Source of the DNA: a bacterium
Lineage (GTDB): Bacteria > Zhuqueibacterota > QNDG01 > JAFGCO01
Direction: 5' to 3'
Length of the DNA: 38,397 nt
Assembly: GCA_016930535.1 (NCBI GenBank)
Contig: JAFGGN010000072.1
Coordinates: 1-38,397 of the forward strand
The first letter of the stretch is position 1. Every line of letters starts with the position of its first letter. A model generated the notes under the pieces. It did no database searches. It was given only the letters and a program-made list of their open reading frames with translations, and was not told the origin of the DNA. Shown here one piece after another: positions 17,273 through 25,419 of this stretch. Made by a program: the position numbers and the translations under genes.

Positions 17273-17977
17273 TTACTTCGCCTGTTCGGCCCGTATCAGT
17301 CTGTCAATATGCCGGAGGACGAGGCCGACCTGTTCGTCAACCGTCATCCCGGATGTGTCCAGTTCGATTGCATCTTCCGCTTTTCTCAGGGGGCTGTGAT
17401 CCCGCTGACTGTCGCGTGCATCCCGCTCCTCGATATCCGCCTGTACCGCCTCGAGCGATACGCCGAGCCCCTGTTTCTTCATATCCTGAAACCGGCGGTC
17501 AGCCCGGTTTTTTATGGATGCCGTTACATAGAATTTCAGTTCGGCTTCAGGGAAAACAACGGTTCCCATGTCTCTTCCATCCGTCACGAGATGGCCCTCA
17601 CGGGCTATTTCCCGCTGAAGCCGGACCATCGCATCACGAACCGCCGGCACTTCGCAGACGGGTCCGACGGCCCTGTCCACTTCGGGTGTACGGATCTGAT
17701 CCGTCACATCCACGCCGTCCACGAACACATGCATTCCCGTCTGACTCTGCCGGAGCCGGATCTGTGTCGTCGCGGCCATGCGTCCGATGGATTCCGTATC
17801 GTCCAGAGAAATCCCGCGGCGCAGCACCTTGACGGCCATGGCCCGGTACATGGCTCCTGTATCCAGGTAAAGCCAGCCCAATTTTCCGGCCACGAGACGT
17901 GCCGTCGTACTTTTGCCTGATGCAGCCGGGCCATCGAGCGTAATAACGATATTTTTATCGGGGGATTCCATTAACAA
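17273..17977 (-). CDS. cmk: Cytidylate kinase
   Basis: CMP/dCMP kinase, 234 aa, transferring phosphate from ATP to CMP in pyrimidine nucleotide metabolism. The P-loop LDGPAASGKSTTA lies near the N-terminus, followed by LGWLYLDTGAMYRA, the CMP-binding motif. VTDGRDMGTVVFPEAELKFYVTAS and the LID-region RADRRFQDM are typical of bacterial Cmk. The gene sits 22 bp after rluB and 48 bp before ispH in the same operon. A second in-frame ATG lies two codons into the chosen start (MLMESPDKN), so the start may be 17971. Confidence 0.94.
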   Translation of the reverse strand: MLMESPDKNIVITLDGPAASGKSTTARLVAGKLGWLYLDTGAMYRAMAVKVLRRGISLDDTESIGRMAATTQIRLRQSQTGMHVFVDGVDVTDQIRTPEVDRAVGPVCEVPAVRDAMVRLQREIAREGHLVTDGRDMGTVVFPEAELKFYVTASIKNRADRRFQDMKKQGLGVSLEAVQADIEERDARDSQRDHSPLRKAEDAIELDTSGMTVDEQVGLVLRHIDRLIRAEQAK

Positions 17978-17999
17978 TTTTCTTTATACACCCCGCTGT

Positions 18000-18743
18000 T
18001 CATTCATGATCCTTTTCCGTATTTTGCCTGCAGAGACCCGTCATGCCGTAGAGCGCATCCACTTCACCGGCAGTCAGGTGCCGGTATTTGCCGGGAGCAA
18101 GGCTCTGAACACGCAGTCCTGCAAAAGATACCCGGTTCAGCCGCATCACCGGATGCCCGACGGCCTTCATCATCCGTTTTACCTGCCGTTTCTTCCCCTG
18201 ATGGATACGGATTTCAACCTCGCTGTATTTTTGACGTGTTTCCAGGATCCGGGCTTCTCCGCTCACGGTCACACCCGGATCGATTTCCACACCCTGTCTG
18301 AGCTTCAGGATACCGTCCTCCTTAATGAGGCCTTTGACGCGTGCCTGATAAATCTTCTCGATCCGGAATTTCGGATGGGTCAGCCGGTAGGCGAGATCAC
18401 CATCATTGGTTATAAGCAGAACCCCTTCCGTGTCCATGTCCAGTCTTCCGACCGGAAAAAGACGTTCATCCGAATCGATCAGGTCCAGAACGGTCCTGCG
18501 TCCGTAACCGTCTTCGGCCGTGGTAATGACATCGGCAGGCTTATTTAAAAGAACATAAACATAGTGCCGGGGCAATGTCAGCCGTCTTCCGTCCACCTGA
18601 ACGGCATCCGCATCCGGATCGACCTGCATACCCGGTTTTTCCACCCGGATTCCGTTTACCGAAATCCGTCCTTCTCCTATCAAATCATTGCTTTTTCGGC
18701 GTGAAGCCACACCGCATAAAGCCAGAAATTTATTCAACTGCAT
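18000..18743 (-). CDS. rluB: RluB-type rRNA pseudouridine synthase
   Basis: Pseudouridine synthase of the RsuA/RluB/E/F group, 247 aa. An S4 RNA-binding domain (MQLNKFLALCGVASRRKSND) precedes the catalytic domain. The catalytic aspartate lies in VGRLDMDTEGVLLITNDG. By family it should modify a uridine in domain V of 23S rRNA (U2605 in E. coli), but RsuA-like 16S specificity cannot be excluded from sequence alone. It overlaps scpB by 14 bp; the scpB-rluB pairing is widespread and supports the RluB call. The C-terminus (CRQNTEKDHE) is short and unremarkable. Confidence 0.9.
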   Translation of the reverse strand: MQLNKFLALCGVASRRKSNDLIGEGRISVNGIRVEKPGMQVDPDADAVQVDGRRLTLPRHYVYVLLNKPADVITTAEDGYGRRTVLDLIDSDERLFPVGRLDMDTEGVLLITNDGDLAYRLTHPKFRIEKIYQARVKGLIKEDGILKLRQGVEIDPGVTVSGEARILETRQKYSEVEIRIHQGKKRQVKRMMKAVGHPVMRLNRVSFAGLRVQSLAPGKYRHLTAGEVDALYGMTGLCRQNTEKDHE

Positions 18744-19398
18744 CTGCGGAGTCCACCGGCTGCGGGACTTCGGTTCCGGGTTCTGTGCCCTTATCCGTAT
18801 TCTGATCCGCTCCGGCTTCCCCGGCTTTCAACGCATCCAGGCTTTCCACTTCCTCGGGTTTTTTCTCTTCCTTTAATATTTCATCGATTTCACGCGGTTT
18901 CGGAAGATCCGAGATGTCGTTGATACCGAAATACCGGAGAAATTCATCCGTGGTCTTGAAAACCAGGGGTTTACCGGGTCCTTCCCCCCTGCCCGAAAGC
19001 TTGATTAATTTCCGTTCCAGCAGCGTATGAATCACCCCGTCACAATTCACGCCCCTGATGGCTTCGACATCGGGTTTTGAAACCGGCTGTTTGAATGCAA
19101 TCACGGACAGGGTTTCGAGCGCGGCCTGCGACAGCCGGGCCTTGATTTTTTTGTGAAACAGTTTTCTGATCCATGCCGCATAGGATTCACGGCTGACCAT
19201 CTGATAGCCGCCTGCCACTGAAACGATGGTGAACGTGCGGCCCGTCTGGCGATAGCTTTCGTTCAGCTCCTGTACGGCCTGCTCGATCTGTTTCGGTTTC
19301 ACTTCCTCGATAATACTCTGCATCTGTTTGACCGAAATCGGCGTATCCGATGCAAATATAAGGGCTTCGGTAATTTTCTGCAGTTTTTCCTTGTTCAT
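18730..19398 (-). CDS. scpB: Segregation and condensation protein B
   Basis: ScpB, 222 aa, a winged-helix subunit of the SMC-ScpA-ScpB condensin that compacts and segregates the chromosome. Typical motifs are ITEALIFASDTPIS at the N-terminus, QAALETLSVIAFKQPVSKPDVEAIRGV in the middle, and KLSGRGEGPGKPLVFKTTDEFLRYFGI. An acidic, proline-rich tail of about 45 residues (from about 178) extends past the conserved core. It overlaps rluB and follows scpA after 86 bp. An smc gene is not in the window. Confidence 0.94.
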   Translation of the reverse strand: MNKEKLQKITEALIFASDTPISVKQMQSIIEEVKPKQIEQAVQELNESYRQTGRTFTIVSVAGGYQMVSRESYAAWIRKLFHKKIKARLSQAALETLSVIAFKQPVSKPDVEAIRGVNCDGVIHTLLERKLIKLSGRGEGPGKPLVFKTTDEFLRYFGINDISDLPKPREIDEILKEEKKPEEVESLDALKAGEAGADQNTDKGTEPGTEVPQPVDSADAVE

Positions 19399-19484
19399 CG
19401 ACGTCGAATTTCCGCTCCATCACATGGGTTTCATTGCGTATAGGGCACCTGCATATCCCGTGGTACGGGCTCCGCTGCCATAGA

Positions 19485-20228
19485 TCAATCCCTTCTGAGT
19501 ATCCATATTTCTCCGAACGTTTCCGTCTGCTGAATCAGAATCCTCCGGGTACGGATCATCTCAAGAATGGCCATAAATGTCACGACGACCGTCAGCCTGT
19601 GTTTCAGCGTATGCATGAGGTCCGTAAAGGACAGCTGCTGCGATTCCCGCAGCCGGTTCTCCAGATACTCCATCTGGTCCTCAATCGTCACGCCGATTTC
19701 CGCAACCTCGTGAAACACATCCTGAGGCATATTGTCGATCACGTTTTTAAAAGCCGTAAGCAGATCGAACAGGCTGACTTCTTTCAGAACAACCTCTGTC
19801 TCTTCCTTACGGTATTTCTTCTGCCAGTTGAAGTACTTTCGCGGAAAAAGGCGTCTCTGCCTGTCCTCGATGTCCGTCAGGGATTCGGCGACTTCCTTGT
19901 ACCGCTTGTATTCAAGCAGCTGCCTGACCAGCTCGGCCCGCGGATCCGCACCCTCGTCCTCTTCCGGGGCATCCGGATCCCTCGGCAGCAGCATTTTGAC
20001 CTTGATCTGAATCAGTGTGGCCGCCATCAGTATAAATTCTCCGGCCACCTCCAGATCCAGCTCCTTCATCAGTTCCACATATTCCAGATACTGCTGCGTG
20101 ATCGCAGCAATCGGAATATCGTAAATATCGATCTCTTCTTTACGAATCAGATACAGCAAAAGATCCAGCGGGCCCTCGAAATTCGAGAGCCGTATGCGGT
20201 AAGATTCCTTTTCGGTCAGAAGATCCAC
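19485..20228 (-). CDS. scpA: Segregation and condensation protein A
   Basis: ScpA, the kleisin subunit of the SMC condensin complex, 247 aa. The N-terminal SMC-neck-binding region reads LSNFEGPLDLLLYLIRKEEIDIYDI, followed by ELDLEVAGEFILMAATLIQIK. The C-terminal winged helix that contacts the SMC head is at about 175-235. A linker rich in acidic residues (DAPEEDEGADP) separates the two, as usual. The gene lies 5 bp after trpS and precedes scpB in the operon. Confidence 0.94.
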   Translation of the reverse strand: MDLLTEKESYRIRLSNFEGPLDLLLYLIRKEEIDIYDIPIAAITQQYLEYVELMKELDLEVAGEFILMAATLIQIKVKMLLPRDPDAPEEDEGADPRAELVRQLLEYKRYKEVAESLTDIEDRQRRLFPRKYFNWQKKYRKEETEVVLKEVSLFDLLTAFKNVIDNMPQDVFHEVAEIGVTIEDQMEYLENRLRESQQLSFTDLMHTLKHRLTVVVTFMAILEMIRTRRILIQQTETFGEIWILRRD

Positions 20229-20233
20229 TGTTT

Positions 20234-21226
20234 CTATTCCAGATCCATGGCTTGCCTGACCTCGGACATGGTTTTCGACGCCACGTCACGGGCCTGTTTG
20301 TCCCCATCCGCGATAATGTCCTGAACCTCGCTGCGATGCGATTCGTAATAAACCCTTCGTTCCTGAATGGGTGCCAGCACTTCGGCGAGTTTTTTCGCCA
20401 TCTGACGCTTATGTTCGACGCATCCCAGTTTGCCTTCAATGCAGTCGCATTCCACCTGTTTCACGGTCCCGGGTTCGAATTTCTGATGATAAGCAAATAC
20501 CACGCAGCCCTCGGGATGCCCCGGATCCGTCTTTCGTATCCGGGTCGGATCCGTATAGGCCTGCATCACTTTCTTCTGTATGGTTTCCGCTGTATCGGAC
20601 AGAAAAATGGAATTGCTCAGGGACTTGCTCATTTTTTTGCCGTCGAGACCCGGAAGACGGGCAAACCGCGTCAGAATGGTTTCAGGCTCCGGAAACACCT
20701 CCCGGTTATAGACAAAATTAAAACGTTTGGCCATTTCACGCGTGATTTCCACATGCGGCGCCTGGTCCTCGCCCACCGGAACCGCGTCCGCCTTGTACAG
20801 CAGGATATCTGCCGCCTGAAGAACCGGATATCCCAGATGCCCGAATGACATGTTCGACTCGAGTCCGAGATCGCGGGCCTGTTCCTTCACGGTCGGATTG
20901 CGCTGCAGGCGCGCCACGGTGATCAGCATGCTGAGAATCAGGTACAGCTCCGCATGTTCACGTACATGGGACTGAACAAAAAGCGGACTTTTATGGGGAT
21001 CCAGACCCGCACTGAGCCAGTCGATCACGACTTCGATGCAATTGTCCCTGATCTCGCGCGTGGCCTCGGGCGCCGTGGTCAGCATGTGCCAGTCGGCTAC
21101 CATGTGAAAACTGTGATATGTGTTCTGAAGCTGGATCCAGTTCTCGAGGGCTCCCACGTAATTGCCGAGATGCAGGCGGCCCGTCGGCCGCATTCCGCTC
21201 AGTATGCGCTTTTTATCCTGACCCAT
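20234..21226 (-). CDS. trpS: Tryptophanyl-tRNA synthetase
   Basis: Class I aminoacyl-tRNA synthetase, 330 aa, charging tRNA-Trp. HIGH and KMSKS equivalents are HLGN (19-22) and KMSKS (198-202), and GEDQAPHVEITREMA is the tryptophan/tRNA-binding segment. In the anticodon-binding region four cysteines occur at 241, 260, 262 and 269, with H272. C241-x20-C262-x6-C269-x2-H272 closely parallels the [4Fe-4S] motif known from Thermotoga TrpRS, with His in place of the last Cys. The gene lies between the HNH gene (7-bp gap) and scpA (5-bp gap). The trpS-scpA-scpB order suits a Desulfobacterota-like genome. Confidence 0.95.
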   Translation of the reverse strand: MGQDKKRILSGMRPTGRLHLGNYVGALENWIQLQNTYHSFHMVADWHMLTTAPEATREIRDNCIEVVIDWLSAGLDPHKSPLFVQSHVREHAELYLILSMLITVARLQRNPTVKEQARDLGLESNMSFGHLGYPVLQAADILLYKADAVPVGEDQAPHVEITREMAKRFNFVYNREVFPEPETILTRFARLPGLDGKKMSKSLSNSIFLSDTAETIQKKVMQAYTDPTRIRKTDPGHPEGCVVFAYHQKFEPGTVKQVECDCIEGKLGCVEHKRQMAKKLAEVLAPIQERRVYYESHRSEVQDIIADGDKQARDVASKTMSEVRQAMDLE

Positions 21227-21233
21227 GTCCTCC

Positions 21234-21740
21234 TCAATTCATGAACAGATACGGTTTCCATTTCTCGTCCGGATTGCCGACCATGGACCTGACAAAAAAC
21301 AGATACCCCGGTCTCTTGGGTTCTCTCATCAGGGGCATGGCCGCCTCTTTGGGTGTCCGGTTGCCCTTTTTACAATTGCATGTCATGCAGGCACATACGA
21401 GGTTTTCCCAGGTATCCCTGCCGCCCCGGTTCTTCGGAATCACGTGATCCAGCGTAAAGTCACCGGTCTTTGAGCCGCAGTACTGGCACTGGAAACCGTC
21501 GCGGCGCATGATGTTCTTCCGGTTCAGCATGACCCGGCGTTTCGGGGCGCTGACCAGCCTGATCAGACGGACAATGCTGGGCAGGGGCATGCGCTGGCTC
21601 ACGGAGTGAACCCATCCATGATCCTTCTCCACCATTTCAGCCTTGCCCAGATAGAGAAGGATGATGGCCTTCCGTGCGCTGCACACGCTCATCGGCTCAT
21701 AATTCTGGTTGAGCAGAAGTACACGTTCATTCAGCATCAT
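21234..21740 (-). CDS. HNH endonuclease family protein
   Basis: Protein of 168 aa with a clear HNH nuclease domain. Zinc-binding pairs are CQYC (about 85-88) and CMTC (about 119-122). The active-site region is LDHVIPKNRGGRDTWENLV. The N-terminal segment (LLLNQNYEPMSVCSARKAIILLYLGKAE) is the usual lead-in of this widespread group, whose cellular role is not established. It starts the housekeeping operon. Two adjacent ATGs (21740, 21737) follow AAGGG, and the second has the better spacing. A candidate promoter lies just upstream. No restriction or phage genes are nearby, so a role in defence is not supported. Confidence 0.85.
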   Translation of the reverse strand: MMLNERVLLLNQNYEPMSVCSARKAIILLYLGKAEMVEKDHGWVHSVSQRMPLPSIVRLIRLVSAPKRRVMLNRKNIMRRDGFQCQYCGSKTGDFTLDHVIPKNRGGRDTWENLVCACMTCNCKKGNRTPKEAAMPLMREPKRPGYLFFVRSMVGNPDEKWKPYLFMN

Positions 21741-21772
21741 CCGACCCTTCTCGATTACGAGAAAATCGGTCT

Positions 21773-21801
21773 AATTTACGATATTTTAATAACATTATCA
21801 A
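21773..21801 (-). promoter_or_regulatory. Candidate promoter for the HNH-trpS-scp-rpsA operon
   Basis: On the minus strand, TTGATA (21801-21796) and TAAATT (21778-21773) are exactly 17 bp apart in A+T-rich DNA, about 35 bp before the HNH start. A small hairpin (TCTCG/CGAGA, 21749-21762) lies in the implied 5' leader. The -10 match is only moderate. Confidence 0.4.
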
Positions 21802-21864
21802 GTTATTTATCCTCTGACCGATTCCGGCCGATGAAATCAATTTTTTAAAAAAATAAATTTATCC

Positions 21865-21893
21865 TTGACTTTTTCAATGAAGCGTATTATAAT
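21865..21893 (+). promoter_or_regulatory. Promoter of the histidine operon
   Basis: TTGACT (-35, 21865-21870) and a perfect TATAAT (-10, 21888-21893) with 17-bp spacing form a near-consensus sigma-70 promoter. Transcription should start near 21900, just ahead of the leader peptide. This is the best promoter in the window. Confidence 0.85.
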
Positions 21894-21925
21894 TAGACTC
21901 CATAATATGAATTGAGGAAAATCCG

Positions 21926-22003
21926 TTGAACAGATCCATGCATACACATCACCATCATCATACCGGGGGGAATTCCCTTTCGGGTGGGATCTGTATGCGC
22001 TGA
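21926..22003 (+). CDS. hisL: Histidine-rich leader peptide of the his operon
   Basis: A 25-codon leader reading frame begins at TTG 21926, with GAGGA at 21914-21918 (7-bp spacing), and ends at TGA 22001-22003. Codons 6-12 read H-T-H-H-H-H-H, that is six histidines in seven codons (21941-21961). An in-frame ATG at 21938 is an alternative start, but it has poorer SD spacing. The peptide lies between the his promoter and an intrinsic terminator, as in enterobacterial hisL. Its role is to sense charged tRNA-His: a ribosome stalled on the His run changes the folding of the downstream RNA. The peptide itself probably has no other function. The call rests on the codon run and its position, not on homology. 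Confidence 0.88.
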   Translation: MNRSMHTHHHHHTGGNSLSGGICMR

Positions 22004-22062
22004 ATCGAAAAAATGAAATAATTTCTATCGATATGCCCGCCCCGAAAAGGTGGGCTTTTTTT
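21974..22062 (+). promoter_or_regulatory. Histidine attenuator: competing hairpins and terminator
   Basis: The terminator stem GCCCGCC (22035-22041) with GGTGGGC (22049-22055) is followed by seven T (22056-22062). GGGTGGG at 21982-21988 can instead pair with CCCGCCC at 22036-22042 (one central U-G pair), an antiterminator that destroys the terminator. A small hairpin, TCCC (21974-21977) with GGGA (21986-21989), can hold the antiterminator strand. A ribosome stalled on the His codons would cover the TCCC arm and free GGGTGGG. This is classical attenuation logic, inferred from complementarity only. Confidence 0.8.
22035..22062 (+). terminator. Intrinsic terminator of the his leader
   Basis: A 7-bp G+C-rich stem (one G-U pair) with a short CCGAAAA loop, followed by a T7 tract, 35 bp before the hisG start. 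It should stop transcription when histidine is plentiful. Confidence 0.88.
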
Positions 22063-22096
22063 ATTTCATTGAAACCAAACCGTGAAAGGATGTTTC

Positions 22097-22978
22097 ATGA
22101 CAACGCGTCAGAGTCTGAAAATCGGCCTGCCCAAGGGCAGTCTTCAGGAAGCCACTTTAAAATACCTTTCAAAGGCCGGATTCAATTTCAGTGTCAGCGA
22201 CCGGTCCTATTTCCCGTCCGTGGATGATCCCGAAATCGAAGCCATCCTGATCCGGGCCCAGGAAATCGCCCGGTACGTGGATGACGGTGTTTTTGACGCG
22301 GGACTGACCGGGATCGACTGGGTTAAGGAAACACGGTCCGATGTCGTCGAGGTCAGCGACCTGATGTACGCGAAAGCTACGCTGCGGCCCGTCCGGTGGG
22401 TGCTGGCCGTGCCCAACGATTCACCGATACGGACCGTTCACGATCTCGGGGGAAAACGGATCGCCACGGAAGTCGTGAATCTGACCCGGGACTACCTGGC
22501 CGAAAAGGGAATTAAGGCTGAAGTGGAATTTTCCTGGGGTGCCACAGAAGTAAAAACACCCAGCCTCGTGGATGCCATCGTGGAAGCGACGGAAACCGGA
22601 TCGTCGCTCAGGGCCAATAAACTGCGTATTATCGATACGCTGATCAGCTCGACGACACGGCTCATCGCCAATAAAACGAGCTGGAAGGATGCGTGGAAAC
22701 GGCAAAAAATCGAAAAAATCGCCATGCTGCTCCAGGGCGCCCTGGCCGCGGAAACCCGGGTCGGGCTGAAAATGAACCTGCCCAAGGACAAACTGGAAAG
22801 TATCGTCGGCATTTTGCCTTCCATGAAAAATCCGACCATTTCCCAGCTCTATAATTCGGATTGGATGGCCGTGGAAATTATCGTTGAAGAAAAAATCGTA
22901 CGCGATCTGATTCCCGAACTGAAAAAGGCAGGCGCATGCGACATCATTGAATATCCGCTGAACAAGGTGATCCCTTAA
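22097..22978 (+). CDS. hisG: ATP phosphoribosyltransferase, long form
   Basis: HisG, 293 aa, joins ATP and PRPP in the first and feedback-controlled step of histidine synthesis. [14 protein letters not shown] opens the catalytic domain, [10 protein letters not shown] lies in domain I, and [14 protein letters not shown] with the following [11 protein letters not shown] is the PRPP-binding region. The length and the C-terminal ACT-like domain (about 215-293, [24 protein letters not shown]) mark the long form that needs no HisZ. A frame start at 22082 exists, but GAAAGGA lies 6 bp before the ATG at 22097, so that start was chosen. Expression is governed by the attenuator immediately upstream. 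Confidence 0.95.
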   Translation: MTTRQSLKIGLPKGSLQEATLKYLSKAGFNFSVSDRSYFPSVDDPEIEAILIRAQEIARYVDDGVFDAGLTGIDWVKETRSDVVEVSDLMYAKATLRPVRWVLAVPNDSPIRTVHDLGGKRIATEVVNLTRDYLAEKGIKAEVEFSWGATEVKTPSLVDAIVEATETGSSLRANKLRIIDTLISSTTRLIANKTSWKDAWKRQKIEKIAMLLQGALAAETRVGLKMNLPKDKLESIVGILPSMKNPTISQLYNSDWMAVEIIVEEKIVRDLIPELKKAGACDIIEYPLNKVIP

Positions 22979-23054
22979 CCGTCGTACGGACACCTGCAGC
23001 GGCTTCCCGCAGGAAAATTCGTAAGTCTATGATGAACCAAAAAAGGGGAAATCC

Positions 23055-24341
23055 ATGATTGCCCTGTATCAAAACACGCAAATCGATGAATTTCTGTCCG
23101 TATTCGAGAACCGGCGCCAGGATATCCCGCAGGAGGTCCGTGACAGTGTCCGGGTCATTCTGCAGGCCGTCCGTGAAAAAGGGGATGATGCGCTTTTTGA
23201 ACTGACCGGTCAGTTCGATCATGTCGACGTCAGACCGCTCGGACTTCGCGTGACCGGGGAAGAAATCGAATCGGCCGTACGGGACATGCCTGCGGGTTTT
23301 CTGGACATACTCGAAGAATCGGCGGCGAATATCCGGCGCTACCACGAACGGTGCCGGATGCAGTCCTGGAAGAAACGCGAAAAGGACGGCGTGATTCTGG
23401 GACAGCGCGTGACGCCTCTCGACCGGGTGGGTATTTATGTTCCCGGCGGCAGGGCGGCCTATCCGTCATCCCTGATCATGGCCGCGGTGCCTGCCCAGGT
23501 GGCCGGTGTCGGGAGCATATCCGTGGTTTCCCCGCCCGCCGGATCGGGTCAGATTCATGCCCCCATACTGGCCACGGCCGGTATTCTGGGGATTTCGGAC
23601 ATTTACCGTGTGGGTGGTGCCCAGGCGGTCGCCGCACTGGCCTATGGTACGGACAGCGTTCAGAAAGTGGATAAAATTGTCGGCCCGGGCAATATATTCG
23701 TGGCCGAAGGCAAACGGCAGGTTTACGGCCTCGTGGACATCGACATGATCGCCGGTCCCAGCGAGGTGGTCGTGCTGGCGGACGATTCCGCCGATCCCGG
23801 CTATGTGGCAGCCGATCTTCTGGCCCAGGCCGAGCACGATCCGCTGGCTTCGGCCATCTGCGTCACGCACGATTCGTCTTTGGCGGAACGGGTGCAGCAG
23901 GCCGTTGTCCGTCAGGCGGATTCATTGAAACGTCAGGAAATCCTGAAAAAATCGCTCGGCGACTGGAGCGGCATTCTGATCGCCGAATCCTGGGACAAAG
24001 CCGTGGAGCTCACCAACCGGCTGGCTGCGGAACATCTCGGACTCCACGTGCGGGATCCGTGGGAGACGCTCGCGCAGATCCGTCACGCAGGCGCCATATT
24101 CCTGGGGCATTTTGCACCGGAGACCGTGGGGGATTACTGGGCCGGTCCCAATCATGTGCTGCCCACGAATCAGACGGCCCGGTTCGCGTCGCCCCTGGGT
24201 ACTTCTGATTTTCAGAAAGTCAGCAGTCTGATACAGTATTCAAAAAAAGCATTGAAAAAACATGCGGAAAAAATTATGACCTTTGCCAATATGGAGGGAT
24301 TCGATGGACATGCCAACGCCGTCAGACAGCGCATTGACTGA
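23055..24341 (+). CDS. hisD: Histidinol dehydrogenase
   Basis: HisD, 428 aa, a zinc enzyme that oxidises L-histidinol to L-histidine in two NAD-dependent steps. Hallmarks are RVGIYVPGGRAAYPSSLIMAA, then VGGAQAVAALAYGT, KIVGPGNIFVAEGKRQV, and IAGPSEVVVLADDSADP. LAQAEHDP supplies zinc ligands, and HANAV near the C-terminus carries the last histidine ligand. The ATG has GGGGAAA just upstream. A 76-bp gap after hisG contains a short inverted repeat (CCTGC/GCAGG) of unknown relevance. Its 3' end overlaps the hisC start. Confidence 0.96.
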   Translation: MIALYQNTQIDEFLSVFENRRQDIPQEVRDSVRVILQAVREKGDDALFELTGQFDHVDVRPLGLRVTGEEIESAVRDMPAGFLDILEESAANIRRYHERCRMQSWKKREKDGVILGQRVTPLDRVGIYVPGGRAAYPSSLIMAAVPAQVAGVGSISVVSPPAGSGQIHAPILATAGILGISDIYRVGGAQAVAALAYGTDSVQKVDKIVGPGNIFVAEGKRQVYGLVDIDMIAGPSEVVVLADDSADPGYVAADLLAQAEHDPLASAICVTHDSSLAERVQQAVVRQADSLKRQEILKKSLGDWSGILIAESWDKAVELTNRLAAEHLGLHVRDPWETLAQIRHAGAIFLGHFAPETVGDYWAGPNHVLPTNQTARFASPLGTSDFQKVSSLIQYSKKALKKHAEKIMTFANMEGFDGHANAVRQRID

Positions 24342-25392
24342 TGCGCTGAACTGCATCAAACCTGAAATCCGGTCACTGACCGGATATACCGCGCCGCCGC
24401 AGGGGAGCGTGGTTGCCAAACTGAACCAGAATGAAAACCCTTACGACATCCCGGCGGCATGGAAAGCGGAAATATTTCAGCGCATGCAGGAAACCGAGTG
24501 GCCGCGCTATCCCCAGTACAGCCCTGAATCCCTGCGTAATCGTCTCGCCCGGAGATTCAATGTCCGGGAAAACCAGATATTACTCGGCCACGGATCCAAT
24601 CAGCTGCTGTACCTGATCGGATCCTCCGTGATTTTACCGGGCGACCGTGTGGTGATGTCCCCTCCCACTTTCTCCCTGTTCGACCTCGTGATGCGCATTT
24701 ACCAGGCGAATCTCGAAGTCATCCCAAAGCTCCCGGATTTCTCACTGAATATGGAGGCCATCATCAATGCGGCGGGAAACGCGAAACTCACTTTTCTCTG
24801 CTCGCCGGACAATCCCACGGGGACTTCCATCCCTTTGTCCCGGCTGCGCGAGATCCTGGACAACGCTTCCGGACTGGTGCTCTGGGACGAGGCATATGCC
24901 GAATTCGGCGGGGAATCGGCGGTCTCCCTGCTCGGCACCTATCCGAACCTCATCGTTTCACGCACATTTTCCAAGGCCTTCGGGCTCGCGGGCCTGCGTG
25001 TCGGATACTTCATCGGTCACCCTGAAATCATCCGGGAACTCCAGAAGGCCAATATCCCCTACAATGTCAATCTTTTCAGCCTTCTGACCTGCAATTACAT
25101 GCTGGATCATGCCGAATGGATGGATACGCATGTCGGAAAAATCATCCGGGAACGGCAAAAACTGTTTGACCGGATGTATAAAATTCCGCACATTACACCG
25201 TATCCCAGCGAGGCCAATTTTATCCTGTTTCAGGTAAACGACAAGAATAAAGTGTTCGGAGAACTGAAATCACGGGGAATTCTGGTACGGGATGTGGGCA
25301 GTGCCCCGCCGCTGGACCGCTGTCTCCGCGTCACCGTGGGAACGCCCGAAGAAAACGACATTTTTATCAATGCCCTGGAATCGATACAATGA
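24304..25392 (+). CDS. hisC: Histidinol-phosphate aminotransferase
   Basis: HisC, 362 aa, a PLP-dependent class I/II aminotransferase forming histidinol phosphate. KLNQNENPYDIP at the N-terminus, LLGHGSNQLL, CSPDNPTGT and WDEAYAEF are classical, and the PLP lysine is in SRTFSKAFGLAGLRVGY. The frame extends up to 24283, but GGAGGG sits 6 bp before the ATG at 24304, giving a 38-bp overlap with hisD. It may also act on other aromatic substrates, as many HisC proteins do. The order hisG-hisD-hisC-hisB is that of the E. coli operon. Confidence 0.95.
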   Translation: MDMPTPSDSALTDALNCIKPEIRSLTGYTAPPQGSVVAKLNQNENPYDIPAAWKAEIFQRMQETEWPRYPQYSPESLRNRLARRFNVRENQILLGHGSNQLLYLIGSSVILPGDRVVMSPPTFSLFDLVMRIYQANLEVIPKLPDFSLNMEAIINAAGNAKLTFLCSPDNPTGTSIPLSRLREILDNASGLVLWDEAYAEFGGESAVSLLGTYPNLIVSRTFSKAFGLAGLRVGYFIGHPEIIRELQKANIPYNVNLFSLLTCNYMLDHAEWMDTHVGKIIRERQKLFDRMYKIPHITPYPSEANFILFQVNDKNKVFGELKSRGILVRDVGSAPPLDRCLRVTVGTPEENDIFINALESIQ

Positions 25393-25419
25393 CCATCACA
25401 CAGGGCGGGAGAGAAAACC

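Noticed and set aside
21234..21740. HNH protein as part of a defence system
   Set aside because: No restriction, retron, toxin or phage genes surround it; it heads a housekeeping operon.
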